A DNA stretch of 64,000 bases, from contig CAWINY010000007.1 in NCBI GenBank assembly GCA_963837635.1, positions 806,001 to 870,000 of the forward strand, read 5' to 3'. Source of the stretch: CAWINY01 sp963837635 (lineage in GTDB: Bacteria > Acidobacteriota > Terriglobia > Terriglobales > Acidobacteriaceae). The notes under the pieces were generated by a model, which worked only from the letters and a program-made list of their open reading frames with translations, ran no database searches and had not been told where the DNA came from. A program made the translations under genes and the position numbers. Below, in pieces: positions 8,385 through 17,217 of the stretch. The first letter of the stretch is position 1. Each line of letters begins with the position of its first letter.

Positions 8385-8476
8385 GCCGGAGTGGCCTGCC
8401 CCACCGCCTGCAACGCGGGGAGGGAGAGGGCCGCTACGGCTAAGGCAAGCAGGGAAACAACAATTAGTCGTCGCAT
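7655..8476 (-). CDS. Secreted FGE-fold protein, copy 2
   Basis: Seen: 273 aa starting MRRLIVVSLLALAVAAL, a typical signal peptide unlike that of copy 1. From about residue 33 on, the protein is nearly identical to the gene at 561-1367: YVWIPPGKFMFG, MRLPSEIEYEYAAR, YDMLGNMWELT, LRGGSYD, TSFRCSGES. Most differences are conservative or lie in short stretches (for example KANGREPYSGSHPHE). The catalytic Cys pair of true FGE is missing here as well. The copy faces the cytochrome operon from the opposite side and is convergent with it. Recent duplication or ongoing gene conversion between the copies would explain the identity. Confidence 0.85.
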   Translation of the reverse strand: MRRLIVVSLLALAVAALSLPALQAVGQATPAVSTTAQQALPSEAGLKTQVNPKDGLTYVWIPPGKFMFGCSPGDTDCDTDEAKPHEVTIEKGFWIGQTLVTQEAYNKVMGKNPSLYKGATFPVSKVNFYDAKRYCAAVGMRLPSEIEYEYAARAGTTTPRYGDVDAIAWYKANGREPYSGSHPHEVKTKQPNAFGLYDMLGNMWELTGTEYRLFVVTLRGGSYDTSAKNIRASVRGFDQPDDRRKFTSFRCSGESGDGSNAHQLTEEEAGDED

Positions 8477-8932
8477 GATAAAAGACGGAAAAGTGATTGG
8501 TCCATTGTAGCTGGCTGGACACAGTTTGGAAAATCCAGACGGACAAACTGTTGCCGGAAAACGCCGTCATCAACCCGGGCGACCGCATCGGCCTCATTCC
8601 GCCCGGCGGTTTGGTGTTCCCGGAACTGGGCTGCAGGAAGGCCGGTTTAATAGTTCGCGGTCGGCACAGTGAGGGGCGGTTGTTGGCTTACGCTAAGTGA
8701 AGCCGGCATAGAAGCTTACCACCCCGGATCAGGAGCACAAACTTCAACGCGGATCGATATGCCGATGACGCGTGAGCGTTTATGCTGGCCCGCTCCACCG
8801 TTTGCTCCTTCTCCGGCCACTTTCTGAGCAGCGGCGCGCCGCTGGCCGTGTAATGGCCACGCGTAGAAGTGTGAAAATAGCTTGCTCGGCCCACGAAAGT
8901 GGCCATAATCTACAAGCTCTGAGAGGAACCCC
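8477..8932. other. Intergenic region, no recognisable gene
   Basis: About 455 bp between the divergent FGE-like copy 2 and the zinc-ribbon ORF. A 67-codon open frame (8497-8700) has plausible-looking residues (for example INPGDRIGLIPPGG) but no start signal and no family I recognise. GGCCACTTTC near 8814 and GAAAGTGGCC near 8895 form a 10-bp inverted repeat that might be the remnant of an insertion-sequence end; nothing else supports this. Confidence 0.5.
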
Positions 8933-9244
8933 TTGAAAACCAAGCCGCAGCGATACCAATGTCCCCACTGCAAGTGGGACTTCGCCTTGAGGAAGAAGAG
9001 GTGTTGCCCCGGATGCGGCACGCTACTGCTGATCGCATCCGATGTGCTCTCCGACGCCGAGTTTACCGCCCTCGGCAGCTTCTGGATGTGGGAGCCTGTG
9101 AAAGAGAGATGGATCTTCGTTCGCGACTGGGACGAACACAAGCAGGAGGCGGGACGGAAGTTTGAGGAGCACTTCAAATCGTCTCGATTGAACCCAGGTG
9201 AAACTGAGCAGACGCGCCGCCCGCCGAGAAACTGGATCCACTGA
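8933..9244 (+). CDS. Small zinc-ribbon hypothetical protein
   Basis: Seen: 103 aa from a TTG start with GAGAGG six bases upstream. The N-terminal third has a CPHC...CPGC pair (a four-Cys zinc ribbon), preceded by basic residues. The rest is Trp-rich and charged (GSFWMWEPVKERWIFVRDWDE) and the tail is basic. I do not recognise a named family. The small size, good ribosome binding site and intact metal-binding Cys set suggest a real gene. It could be a nucleic-acid-binding or adaptor protein, but no neighbour helps decide. A BtuF-like pseudogene follows on the same strand. Confidence 0.5.
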   Translation: MKTKPQRYQCPHCKWDFALRKKRCCPGCGTLLLIASDVLSDAEFTALGSFWMWEPVKERWIFVRDWDEHKQEAGRKFEEHFKSSRLNPGETEQTRRPPRNWIH

Positions 9245-9257
9245 GCTCTACTACTTC

Positions 9258-9590
9258 CCGAGTAGCAATCGACTTCCAGGTTCATCTTCCCCTCACGCGG
9301 GCGTAATGCCGTCCGGCCTCGCGCCGGTCTGAAACAATCGGCCGAGATCCTCGCCGCCAAACCCGATCTGGTCATCGCTTCGGTGCCGTACCAAGCAGCA
9401 TCACTTGCGGAGATCCTGAAAACGGGCACTCCAGTCCTCGTCCTGGCCCCGCACAGCCTCGCCGACATCTACCGGGATATCGCCATGATCGCCGGCATCA
9501 TTGGTCGCTACGAACGCGCTGGAGCCGTCATTTGCTCCATGCAAGCAGCAATCGAACAGATCCGCCGTATCGCACCTGATCCCCTGGTCC
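9258..9590 (+). pseudogene. Remnant of a BtuF/FepB-like periplasmic binding protein
   Basis: Seen: a frame through 9330-9590 reads KPDLVIASVPYQAASLAEIL, KTGTPVLVLAPHSL, DIYRDIAMIAGIIGRYERA and QAAIEQI. This is the classic pattern of ABC-type cobalamin/iron-siderophore binding proteins (Peripla_BP_2): PDLV, a 'long way to vitamin/iron' loop, then helices with gr...A. Upstream, in another frame, AIDFQVHLPLTR looks like the family's start. There is no start codon, the frame breaks near 9300, the central residues are missing, and the C-terminal lobe is absent. No permease or ATPase gene of such a transporter lies nearby in the window. Confidence 0.65.
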
Positions 9591-9591
9591 C

Positions 9592-10254
9592 GAACTCTGA
9601 AACTCAGAACTCTAAGTGCTTTGCTTGGTGTCGCTTAGGGACGAAAATCCCATTTTCCTCTCCCCCATTTGTACCGAAGTTGTACCGAACCCTATTTCAG
9701 CATGGGGCACCGGATGTGAGTCTCCTCGACCGAAGCTTTGAGCCGGAAGTACGGGCGACAGCTCCAGCTACATCTGGCCCCCTCAAAGCTGCCCCATGCC
9801 TCCATCGACCTTTGACCGTAATGTAGGAAGCGTCCGATTAGGTCGGGAACGCCCCGATGCTCGCCACCCCCCGGCGGGCCGAATCGTTTCATCGGGACAG
9901 CACCGAATCGCCTGGCTCTGCGGCCAAGCTTTTTGTTTTCCGCGTTCGGATGTCGAAGCCCTGCTTGATTTTGTGGACTCGGCGGGAGAGCACGTCAGCG
10001 CCGAGCCGCTGTCGCTGGTATTCCCCGACCCGCCGAGCGCGCCCAGCCCAACCCTACTGCCCCGAGCTCGGCTCGGATTTGGTTGGAACTTAGGATGTCA
10101 AGAGAGCCCAATAGCTGGCAGTTAATATGACCAAGCTTTGTCCTCATTGGTTTGTTGCGCTGGCGCAAGTATGGAACGACGCAAGGTGCCGATGAGGCTC
10201 GTGCTTTTTGGAATTTCTGCCCACGAGGGGCCTCGTAGTCGCTAACGGGAAAGC
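9592..10254. other. Intergenic region upstream of the chemotaxis operon
   Basis: About 660 bp without a gene I can support. It starts with a short run of 7-nt units (GAACTCT, GAAACTC, AGAACTC at 9592-9612) resembling the heptad arrays elsewhere. Open frames here have no family resemblance and biased, unconvincing composition. The part just before 10255 probably contains the promoter of the chemotaxis operon, but I see no clear -35/-10 pair. Confidence 0.45.
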
Positions 10255-10575
10255 ATGCAGATTACGGAAGATCAAGGCGTCATCAAGATTACCGGTGTCT
10301 TGCACATCGCCGAAGCCGAGGCCGCACGAGATGCACTGGTTGATCTCGCGGCAAAACAGCGATGTCTCGCACTGGACCTGTCAGCCGTCGAGGCCTGCGA
10401 CCCTTCGGCAATACAACTGTTCTGCTCTCTGCGCAACAGCGGCGCACAATCGAACAAAGCGGTTGTGATCGTTGCCTGGTCAACCGCCCTGGCCGACGCA
10501 GCTTCCAGCCTCGGTTTATCGATTGGCGATTTGGTCTTTGATCCCGCACCCGGGCGCGAGGGTGCACATGCCTGA
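10255..10575 (+). CDS. STAS-domain protein, first gene of the chemotaxis operon
   Basis: Seen: 106 aa with the STAS pattern: a beta strand/turn (GVIKITGVLHIAEAEAARDAL), the central strand LALDLSAVEACDPSAIQLF and a C-terminal helix. In anti-anti-sigma factors a Ser/Thr is phosphorylated after the D of this strand; here CDPSAIQ offers S at that spot. It overlaps cheA by 8 bp, so it is co-translated. Known: STAS proteins of this type occur at the head of some chemotaxis clusters and can act as scaffolds or phospho-switches. Whether this one touches CheA or a partner-switch pathway cannot be read from sequence. Confidence 0.8.
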   Translation: MQITEDQGVIKITGVLHIAEAEAARDALVDLAAKQRCLALDLSAVEACDPSAIQLFCSLRNSGAQSNKAVVIVAWSTALADAASSLGLSIGDLVFDPAPGREGAHA

Positions 10576-12688
10576 TTGGGTCGAAGTGTTTGTCCAGGAG
10601 GCCGAAGAGCTACTCGCCGAGGTGGAACAATGCGCCCTCTTGCTGGCCAAAGACCAGCATGACGGCGACGTGATCCATCGGCTCTTCCGCGCCTTCCACA
10701 CCATTAAGGGCTCCAGCGGCCTGTGTGGTCTGGACGGGATTGCCGCCTTCACCCACCACGTGGAGACGCTCCTCGATAAGGTTCGTGGTGGCACGGTCCC
10801 GGGTTCCATCATCCTGGTCGACGTTGTGCTCGCGGCACGAGATCACATAGCCGCACTGGTTGCGGCCGAATTAGGCGGCGATCCTGTAGCGCCGGCAACC
10901 ACCGAGCAGCTAGTTGCGAAGCTCCAAGCAATCTGGCATGGTGCTTGCGCTACGGAGTGCTCAGGCGAGCTTGTTCGCGCCCCGCGGCCGTCCGCTGGCG
11001 AAAGCAGCAGCGAAAAGGCATGGCATATCCAGTTCCGGCCCGGTCCCGACCTGCTGGCCTGCGGGGGCAATCCGGCGCTGCTGTTCCTCGATCTCCACAA
11101 GCTAGGCCCTTGCGAGATTGTGGCGCACACGGATGCGGTGCCACCCATCGAAGATCTTGTGCCCACTCTCTGTTACCTCTGGTGGGATATCAGCCTGCGT
11201 AGTACGTGCGACGAAAATGCCATTCGCGATGCGTTCATCTTCGTCGAGGATGGAAGCGAGCTGCAAATCGAGCCTGCCCCCGAAAACTCAAGCGAGAATT
11301 TGGGCGCGAGCGGCGATGCGCCCTCGCGGATAAAGCCTCCGCACCCGACCACACCGGCTCCGATTGCCGGGGCGCCCAAAACCGAGGGAAATAAGCCCCC
11401 CGAGACCAACCTCGCCAAAGGGCTCTCGAAGGAGTCGACGGTGCGCGTTCCCTCCGACCGGTTGGACCGCCTGGTCAGCCTCGTCGGCGAGCTTGTGATG
11501 AACCAGTCTCGACTACGACAGGTAGCCGCACAGGTCGGGGCGCCGGAACTTGCGAATCCGGTAGAAGAAATCGAGCGCTTAATTAGCGAGCTGCGCGACG
11601 ATGTTCTCGGCATCCGCATGTTGCCCATCGGAACGATCTTCGGGCGTTTCCGGCGCCTGGTCCATGACCTGTCCGCTGAACTGAAGAAGGACGTTGTCCT
11701 CCTCACCGAAGGCGGGGATACAGAGCTCGACAAGAGCATCTTGGACCAGCTTGGCGAGCCTCTGGTTCATCTGTTACGCAACGGCATCGACCACGGTATC
11801 GAGCCCGCCGAGGAGCGCCTCGCAGCCGACAAACCGCGGCACGGCACGATAAGACTTTCGGCGATACACAGCGGGTCCGAAGTCATGGTCAGGATTGAGG
11901 ATGATGGCCGCGGCATTAACCGGGCGGCGGTCCGTGCCAAGGCGATCGAAACACAACTCCTCGCCCCGGATGCGAACCTCAGCGATAAAGAACTGCTCAA
12001 TCTCATCCTTCTTCCGGGCTTCTCCACGGCCAGGGAGGTGACGAACGTATCGGGACGCGGCGTCGGCATGGACGTTGTTAAGCGGCAGATCGATACGATG
12101 CGCGGTTCACTGTCGATCACGAGCGAAGTGGGGAAGGGAACGTGCGTATCCCTCTGCCTGCCGCTGACTCTGGCGATTATCGACGGCTTACTGGTTCAAG
12201 TGGAGGACCATCAGTTCATTCTCCCGATGTCGGCGGTGACCGAGAACGTTGAACTAGAGTTTGCGCACCGGAGGCGCAACAACGGCCTCAACCTGGTTTC
12301 CGTGCGCGGAGAACTGGTTCCCTACATCGACCTGCGGCAAACCTTCCAGCTCGGCGGTTCCGCACCAGCCATCGAAAAGATTGTGATCGTGGCGCACGAG
12401 GGGGAACGGGTTGGACTGGTCGTAGATCGCGTGATCGGGACACACCAGACCGTGCTGCAGTCACTCGGAAGATTCTTCCGGAATATTCAAGTCACTTCCG
12501 GCGCCACCATCATGGGGGACGGACGGGTAGCGCTGATTCTGGACATTCCTGCGGTGGTGCGCTTCGTCGATCAACAGACCCGAGCAGCACTGGCGGTTGC
12601 GCGCCACGCAGAGGGAGAAAGAGAGGCGATCGCTCATCACCTATTCAGCCACGCTATGCGCAATCAACTCAATCTGCACATCCAGTAA
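10568..12688 (+). CDS. cheA: Chemotaxis histidine kinase CheA
   Basis: Seen: 706 aa from ATG 10568 (GAGGG upstream); an upstream in-frame start at 10472 would lie deep inside the STAS gene and is unlikely. Domains: Hpt (1-110) with phospho-His H44 in FHTIKGSSG; a middle region (about 150-250); a dimerisation helix pair (VPSDRLDRLVSLVGELVMNQ); a HATPase domain with N-box HLLRNGIDHG, G1 DDGRGI and G2 SGRGVGMDVV; and a C-terminal CheW-like domain (LPLTLAIIDGLLVQV onward). Role: autophosphorylates in response to receptors and passes phosphate to CheY and CheB. Its position second in the operon fits a complete pathway. Confidence 0.96.
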   Translation: MPDWVEVFVQEAEELLAEVEQCALLLAKDQHDGDVIHRLFRAFHTIKGSSGLCGLDGIAAFTHHVETLLDKVRGGTVPGSIILVDVVLAARDHIAALVAAELGGDPVAPATTEQLVAKLQAIWHGACATECSGELVRAPRPSAGESSSEKAWHIQFRPGPDLLACGGNPALLFLDLHKLGPCEIVAHTDAVPPIEDLVPTLCYLWWDISLRSTCDENAIRDAFIFVEDGSELQIEPAPENSSENLGASGDAPSRIKPPHPTTPAPIAGAPKTEGNKPPETNLAKGLSKESTVRVPSDRLDRLVSLVGELVMNQSRLRQVAAQVGAPELANPVEEIERLISELRDDVLGIRMLPIGTIFGRFRRLVHDLSAELKKDVVLLTEGGDTELDKSILDQLGEPLVHLLRNGIDHGIEPAEERLAADKPRHGTIRLSAIHSGSEVMVRIEDDGRGINRAAVRAKAIETQLLAPDANLSDKELLNLILLPGFSTAREVTNVSGRGVGMDVVKRQIDTMRGSLSITSEVGKGTCVSLCLPLTLAIIDGLLVQVEDHQFILPMSAVTENVELEFAHRRRNNGLNLVSVRGELVPYIDLRQTFQLGGSAPAIEKIVIVAHEGERVGLVVDRVIGTHQTVLQSLGRFFRNIQVTSGATIMGDGRVALILDIPAVVRFVDQQTRAALAVARHAEGEREAIAHHLFSHAMRNQLNLHIQ

Positions 12689-12734
12689 GCGGAGCCCATA
12701 ACGAATCGAAGCCCCATAAGGAGAGAGTACCGAC

Positions 12735-14513
12735 ATGACCCGGAAAGAGTCGCGACCACGCAGCCAAGGAAAGAATGCGAAGGCGTCCAAGCGGTCCTCA
12801 GCAGGCGCCCAAGGGCGTAGACCAAAAAATCAAGATCGGGCGGCGATGTTCGATCTCGTGCCCACCCCGGTAGTGGCGATGGACCGGGACCACACGATCC
12901 TGGACCTGAACAAAGCGGCGGCCGACGTGGCCGGCCGGCCCGTGGCGGATTGCATCGGGCTCAAGTTTTGGGAGTTGTTCGACAACCCGGCGTGTCGTTC
13001 GGGAACCTGTGCTGCGTCCGCAGCAGTGCGGACTGGAAAGACCTGCGCCGGGGAGGCCCTGCCAAAAATACAGGGGCGGGAGGTGCCGGTGCGAGTGATT
13101 GCGGCTCCCCGATACGACGCCGAGCATCAAGTGATCGGAGTCGTGGAGTTGATCTATGACACCAGCGAGGAGATTCGCGTTTCCAACGAGATTAACCGGC
13201 TCGTCAACTGCGCCTGTGAGGGGCGACTGGCGGAACGGGGCAAAGCCGATGCCTTTGAAGGCAACTACCGCATGCTCGTGGAGGGCACCAATCGCGTTCT
13301 AGATTCGCTAATCGCACCGCTCAAGGTTGCCGCTGGGTACGTGGACCGGATCAGTAAGGGAGAGATTCCCCCGAAAATTACCGAGACGTGCCACGGCGAT
13401 TTCAACACCCTCAAGGACAACTTGAACGTGCTGATCGAAGCCACGAAAACCGTGACGGCAACGGCACAGGAGATCGCGCGCGGGAACTTAACCATGGAAG
13501 TTCGCGAGCGTGGCGCCGGCGACGAACTCATGCGGGCCATGCGCGACATGATTGGGAACCTACACCAGACGGTTACCCAGGTTGCTGGTACTGCCAGCTA
13601 TGTAGCCAGCGGGAGCGAGGAAGTGAGCTCGACCGTGGAACAGTTTTCGCAAGGCGCTACGGAGCAGGCGGCCTCCGCGGAAGAGAGTAGTTCCGCCATG
13701 GAAGAGATGGCCTCCAGTGTGCAGCAGAACGCCGACAACGCGCGGCAGACGGACAAAATCGCTTCCAAGGCGGCCGACGATGCCAAGTCGAGCGGCGAAG
13801 CGGTGAACCTTACCGTCCATGCCATGAAACAGGTAGCGGAGAAGATCAACATCATCGAAGAAATCGCGCGCAAGACGGACCTGCTGGCCTTGAATGCGGC
13901 GGTGGAAGCGGCGCGTGCCGGCGAACATGGCAAGGGATTCGCGGTGGTGGCTTCGGAGGTGCGTAAGCTGGCTGAGCGCAGTCAAACCGCCGCCGCCGAA
14001 ATCAGCCGTCTGACCGGTGATGGGGTGCGGACCGCCGAGGGCGCCGGGCAACTATTGACCAAACTCGTCCCAGACATGCAAAGAACCGCGGAGCTTGTAC
14101 GCGAGATTGCCGCGGCCTGCATGGAGCAGAGCACCGGCGTGACCCAGGTCAGCAGGGCCATTCAGCAACTTGACCAGGTCATCCAGCAGAACGCCGCAGC
14201 CTCCGAAGAACTCGCGTCGACAGCGGTGCAACTTTCTGGTCAGGCCGAGCACCTGCAATCCGCCATCAGCTTTTTCAAGACGGATGACGACCAGGGCCTC
14301 GCGGCCGCCGCCCCACAGAGGAAGCGGCCGGTTACGGCACCCCAACCCCGTTCGAGTTCCGCGAATGCACGAGCGGCCGGGTTCCCGTCCACGCCAGCGG
14401 CAGTGGCCCAGAAGTACCGTCCCGGCAAGAGCAACGGCGCCAGCATTGAGCTGGGGTCAAACACCGGCAGCGCCGACGCAGAGGACAAGAAATTCGCCGC
14501 GTATCCGGCGTGA
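12735..14513 (+). CDS. Soluble methyl-accepting chemotaxis protein with a PAS domain
   Basis: Seen: 592 aa and no membrane segment. A basic N-terminus is followed by a PAS domain (about 36-150), which carries Cys residues C73, C87, C92 and C104 that could bind a metal or sense redox. Next come two HAMP-like helical units (FNTLKDNLNVLIEATKTV; EIARGNLTMEV) and a coiled-coil signalling domain with the hairpin tip EEIARKTDLLALNAAVEAAR and flanking Gln/Glu methylation-like stretches. The tail lacks the CheR-tethering pentapeptide. Role: a cytoplasmic receptor that drives CheA through CheW. The start follows a GGAGAG ribosome site 33 bp or so downstream of cheA. Confidence 0.95.
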   Translation: MTRKESRPRSQGKNAKASKRSSAGAQGRRPKNQDRAAMFDLVPTPVVAMDRDHTILDLNKAAADVAGRPVADCIGLKFWELFDNPACRSGTCAASAAVRTGKTCAGEALPKIQGREVPVRVIAAPRYDAEHQVIGVVELIYDTSEEIRVSNEINRLVNCACEGRLAERGKADAFEGNYRMLVEGTNRVLDSLIAPLKVAAGYVDRISKGEIPPKITETCHGDFNTLKDNLNVLIEATKTVTATAQEIARGNLTMEVRERGAGDELMRAMRDMIGNLHQTVTQVAGTASYVASGSEEVSSTVEQFSQGATEQAASAEESSSAMEEMASSVQQNADNARQTDKIASKAADDAKSSGEAVNLTVHAMKQVAEKINIIEEIARKTDLLALNAAVEAARAGEHGKGFAVVASEVRKLAERSQTAAAEISRLTGDGVRTAEGAGQLLTKLVPDMQRTAELVREIAAACMEQSTGVTQVSRAIQQLDQVIQQNAAASEELASTAVQLSGQAEHLQSAISFFKTDDDQGLAAAAPQRKRPVTAPQPRSSSANARAAGFPSTPAAVAQKYRPGKSNGASIELGSNTGSADAEDKKFAAYPA

Positions 14514-14528
14514 AAATCGAGGCCGAGG

Positions 14529-15026
14529 ATGATCACAGCTATCACCGAGTACATGACTTTCAAGTTAGGCGACGAACTCTTTGCCATCAACGTCGCTCAG
14601 GTGCGAGAAGTATTGGAGCTTTCCCAGATAACCCGGGTGCCCACCGCGCCGGAATACATGCGTGGCGTGGTCAACGTGCGTGGGCAGGCAATTCCCGTGG
14701 TGGACTTGCGCCTTCGCTTTGGACTGCCTCGCGGTACCGATACCGTAAATACCCGCATCATCGTTATGGAACTCGAACTGGACGGTGAAACCACGGTCCT
14801 GGGCGGCATCGCGGACAGCGTGCATGAGGTGATCGAATTAGAACCAAACAACATCAACCCGCCCCCGCGGATTGCCATGCGGTGGCGAACGGAGTTCATC
14901 CAGGGCATGGGCCTCCGCGGCGACGAGTTCCTGATCATCCTGGACGTCAACGCCATCTTCTCATCCGACGAGCGGACGCTGATAGACCAGGAATCGACGA
15001 ACTCCGCGCAAGGGGTCACTGCCTAG
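14529..15026 (+). CDS. cheW: Chemotaxis coupling protein CheW
   Basis: Seen: 165 aa made of one CheW domain: YMTFKLGDELFAINVAQVRE, VPTAPEYMRGVVNVRGQAIP and VVDLRLRFGLP, then a second beta-barrel half ending EFLIILDVNAIFS. ATG 14529 lies 15 bp after the receptor stop. Role: links receptor signalling tips to the CheA P5 domain. As the only CheW in the cluster, it probably couples the soluble PAS receptor next to it. Confidence 0.95.
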   Translation: MITAITEYMTFKLGDELFAINVAQVREVLELSQITRVPTAPEYMRGVVNVRGQAIPVVDLRLRFGLPRGTDTVNTRIIVMELELDGETTVLGGIADSVHEVIELEPNNINPPPRIAMRWRTEFIQGMGLRGDEFLIILDVNAIFSSDERTLIDQESTNSAQGVTA

Positions 15027-15180
15027 TGGCAACGAATGGCTCGGAAAGTGCGATTCGTCGGCAATTCGGGCGGGCGGCGCAAAACAAAACAGGAGCCAGG
15101 CAGGCGAACCCGGTCCCGTAAACGGATGAGGTTGCGGTTGCACTTGACGTGTGCACGCCCAAGGTACTTGCAGGTAAGGC

Positions 15181-16035
15181 ATGGAAGAGACAACTTCATT
15201 GGCCGATTCTTCACTCTCGCCTGAAAGCTTCGCGCTATTTGCCCAGTTTATCACCAGCGAGTTGGGCATAAAGATGGCGGAAGCCAAGCTCCCCATGGTT
15301 CAGGGCCGGATATTACGGCGGGTGCGGGAGCTGCGGCTCGGTTCGGCCGAGCAATACAGGGACTACTTCTTCTCGTCCCGTAGTAGCGAGGAGCGGGAGC
15401 AGTTTATCAACGTAATCACTACCAACAAAACCGATTTCTTTCGGGAACCAGAACACTTCAACTACTTGGTCGCGGAAGCGCTTCCCCAGCTCCTTTCTGC
15501 CCTGCGTGGACCCAGAGGCCGAGTCAATCTATGGTCTGCCGCCTGTTCCACGGGAGAAGAGCCTTACACGCTTGCCATGGTCTTGAGCGAGCATGCAGGT
15601 CAGAAAACAGGATTTGATTTCGCCATCCTGGGGACGGATGTCTCAACCCGAGTGTTAAAGCATGCGCAGCAGGGCATCTACCAGCAATCAGAGGTCGAAC
15701 CGATACCGGTGGAACTGCGAAGAAAGTATTTGTTGCGCAGCCGGAATCCCGCTGACGGCCTTGTACGCATTGTGCCAAAGCTGCGCCAGAAGATTAGTTT
15801 TCACCAGCTGAACTTCATGAATTCCGATTACGGCATCGGCGATATGTACCAAATAATTTTTCTCCGCAATGTGCTGATCTATTTCGACCGGGTCATGCAG
15901 GAGGCTGTAATCAACAAGGTCTGCCGTAATCTTGCGCCTGGTGGGTACCTCTTTCTCGGGCATTCCGAGTCCGTGGCGGCCTTCGATATCCCAGTGGTTT
16001 CCGTAAAGACATCGATTTTCCGAAAGCCGGTGTAG
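15181..16035 (+). CDS. cheR: Chemotaxis methyltransferase CheR
   Basis: Seen: 284 aa. The N-terminal helical domain (about 10-75) has MAEAKLPMVQGRILRRVREL; the Rossmann-type SAM-binding domain has NLWSAACSTGEEPYTLAMVL, the diagnostic CheR SAM motif, then ILGTDVSTRVLKHA, YQIIFLRNVLIYFD and LFLGHSESV. Role: methylates Glu residues on the chemoreceptor using S-adenosylmethionine, which sets adaptation together with CheB directly downstream. No TPR extension is present. About 150 bp separate it from cheW; that gap contains no gene. Confidence 0.95.
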   Translation: MEETTSLADSSLSPESFALFAQFITSELGIKMAEAKLPMVQGRILRRVRELRLGSAEQYRDYFFSSRSSEEREQFINVITTNKTDFFREPEHFNYLVAEALPQLLSALRGPRGRVNLWSAACSTGEEPYTLAMVLSEHAGQKTGFDFAILGTDVSTRVLKHAQQGIYQQSEVEPIPVELRRKYLLRSRNPADGLVRIVPKLRQKISFHQLNFMNSDYGIGDMYQIIFLRNVLIYFDRVMQEAVINKVCRNLAPGGYLFLGHSESVAAFDIPVVSVKTSIFRKPV

Positions 16036-16056
16036 CACATAGGAGGAATCTATTCA

Positions 16057-17142
16057 GTGGCCGCCAGGCATAGAGTTCGAGTGCTGATCGTCGATGACTC
16101 GGCAGTGGTCCGTCAGGTGCTCAGGGAGATTCTTGAAAGCGACCCGCAAATCGAGGTAATCGGAACTGCGCCCGACCCTTATGTTGCAGTCGAACGGATT
16201 AAACAGGAAGTGCCCGACGCGATCACGCTGGATATTGAGATGCCGCGCATGGATGGCCTGACTTTTCTTGAAAAGATCATGAGTCAACATCCAATTCCCG
16301 TTGTGATCTGCTCGACCCTCAGCGAAACAGGTTCCGAAGTTGCATTATCCGCGCTCGAGAAGGGCGCCGTGGACATCATCACCAAGCCGAAACTAGGCGC
16401 GAAAGAATTCTTGGAAGAAGCGCGCGTGCGAATCTGTGACGTGGTGAAGTCCGCGGCAATTGTTCGGTGGGCCAAGTACCGACCTGGCCGCGTTGCCGAT
16501 GCCAGCCTTACGGTAACGCCCAAACTTACGGCCGATGCCGTACTGCCAAAGCCAGCCGCCAATGCGATGATTCAAACGACAGAAAAGGTCGTGGTCATCG
16601 GAGCTTCCACCGGCGGAACGGAAGCGATTCGCGAGTTACTCGAGGCGATGCCGCCGGATTGTCCCGGCATTGTTGTGGTTCAGCATATGCCGGAGATCTT
16701 TACCGCCAGGTTTGCGTCGCGTCTGGACCGGGCCTGTCGCATTACGGTGAAGGAAGCTGCTGACAATGATTCGGTGATCCGGGGCCACGCCCTGATCGCG
16801 CCCGGCAACCGACATCTTTTACTGAAGCGTAGTGGCGCTCGGTACTTCGTCGAGGTTCGAGACGGACCGCTGGTCTGTCGCCATCGGCCCTCCGTGGATG
16901 TGTTGTTTCGGTCGGCTGCCCGGCACGCGGGCAGGAACGCCGTTGGCGTGATTCTGACGGGCATGGGCGATGATGGTGCCCGGGGGATGCTGGAAATGAA
17001 ACAAGCAGGAGCCTTCAACATCGCGCAGGATGAAGCATCCTGCGTGGTATTCGGGATGCCGGCAGAGGCGATCAAAACCAATGCGATCGATAAAGTCTTA
17101 CCGCTTAACCGGATTGCAAGTGAGGTGGTCCATCTCTGCTGA
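16057..17142 (+). CDS. cheB: Chemotaxis protein-glutamate methylesterase CheB
   Basis: Seen: 361 aa from a GTG with AGGAGG about 10 bases upstream. Receiver domain (1-135) with D14 in VDDS, phospho-acceptor D59 in TLDIEMPRMDG and K110 in ITKPK. After a linker, the methylesterase domain carries the catalytic triad S184 (IGASTGG), H210 (QHMPEIF) and D306 (TGMGDDGARG). Role: removes receptor methyl groups when phosphorylated by CheA. It lies 21 bp after cheR, which fits co-expression of the adaptation pair. Confidence 0.96.
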   Translation: MAARHRVRVLIVDDSAVVRQVLREILESDPQIEVIGTAPDPYVAVERIKQEVPDAITLDIEMPRMDGLTFLEKIMSQHPIPVVICSTLSETGSEVALSALEKGAVDIITKPKLGAKEFLEEARVRICDVVKSAAIVRWAKYRPGRVADASLTVTPKLTADAVLPKPAANAMIQTTEKVVVIGASTGGTEAIRELLEAMPPDCPGIVVVQHMPEIFTARFASRLDRACRITVKEAADNDSVIRGHALIAPGNRHLLLKRSGARYFVEVRDGPLVCRHRPSVDVLFRSAARHAGRNAVGVILTGMGDDGARGMLEMKQAGAFNIAQDEASCVVFGMPAEAIKTNAIDKVLPLNRIASEVVHLC

Positions 17143-17217
17143 AGCCCGAGGCCCGGTCCCGATTCAAGCAAGTTTGTCCGGCGGTGCCGAGGTACTTCCT
17201 CCAACGAAAGAGAAGTC

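Noticed and set aside
8497..8700. 67-codon open frame with INPGDRIGLIPPGG
   Set aside because: No ribosome site, no family recognised, and a short length expected by chance; kept only as a remark in the intergenic entry.
8810..8910. Possible insertion-sequence end (GGCCACTTTC facing GAAAGTGGCC)
   Set aside because: Only one short inverted repeat; no transposase remnant and no target duplication seen.
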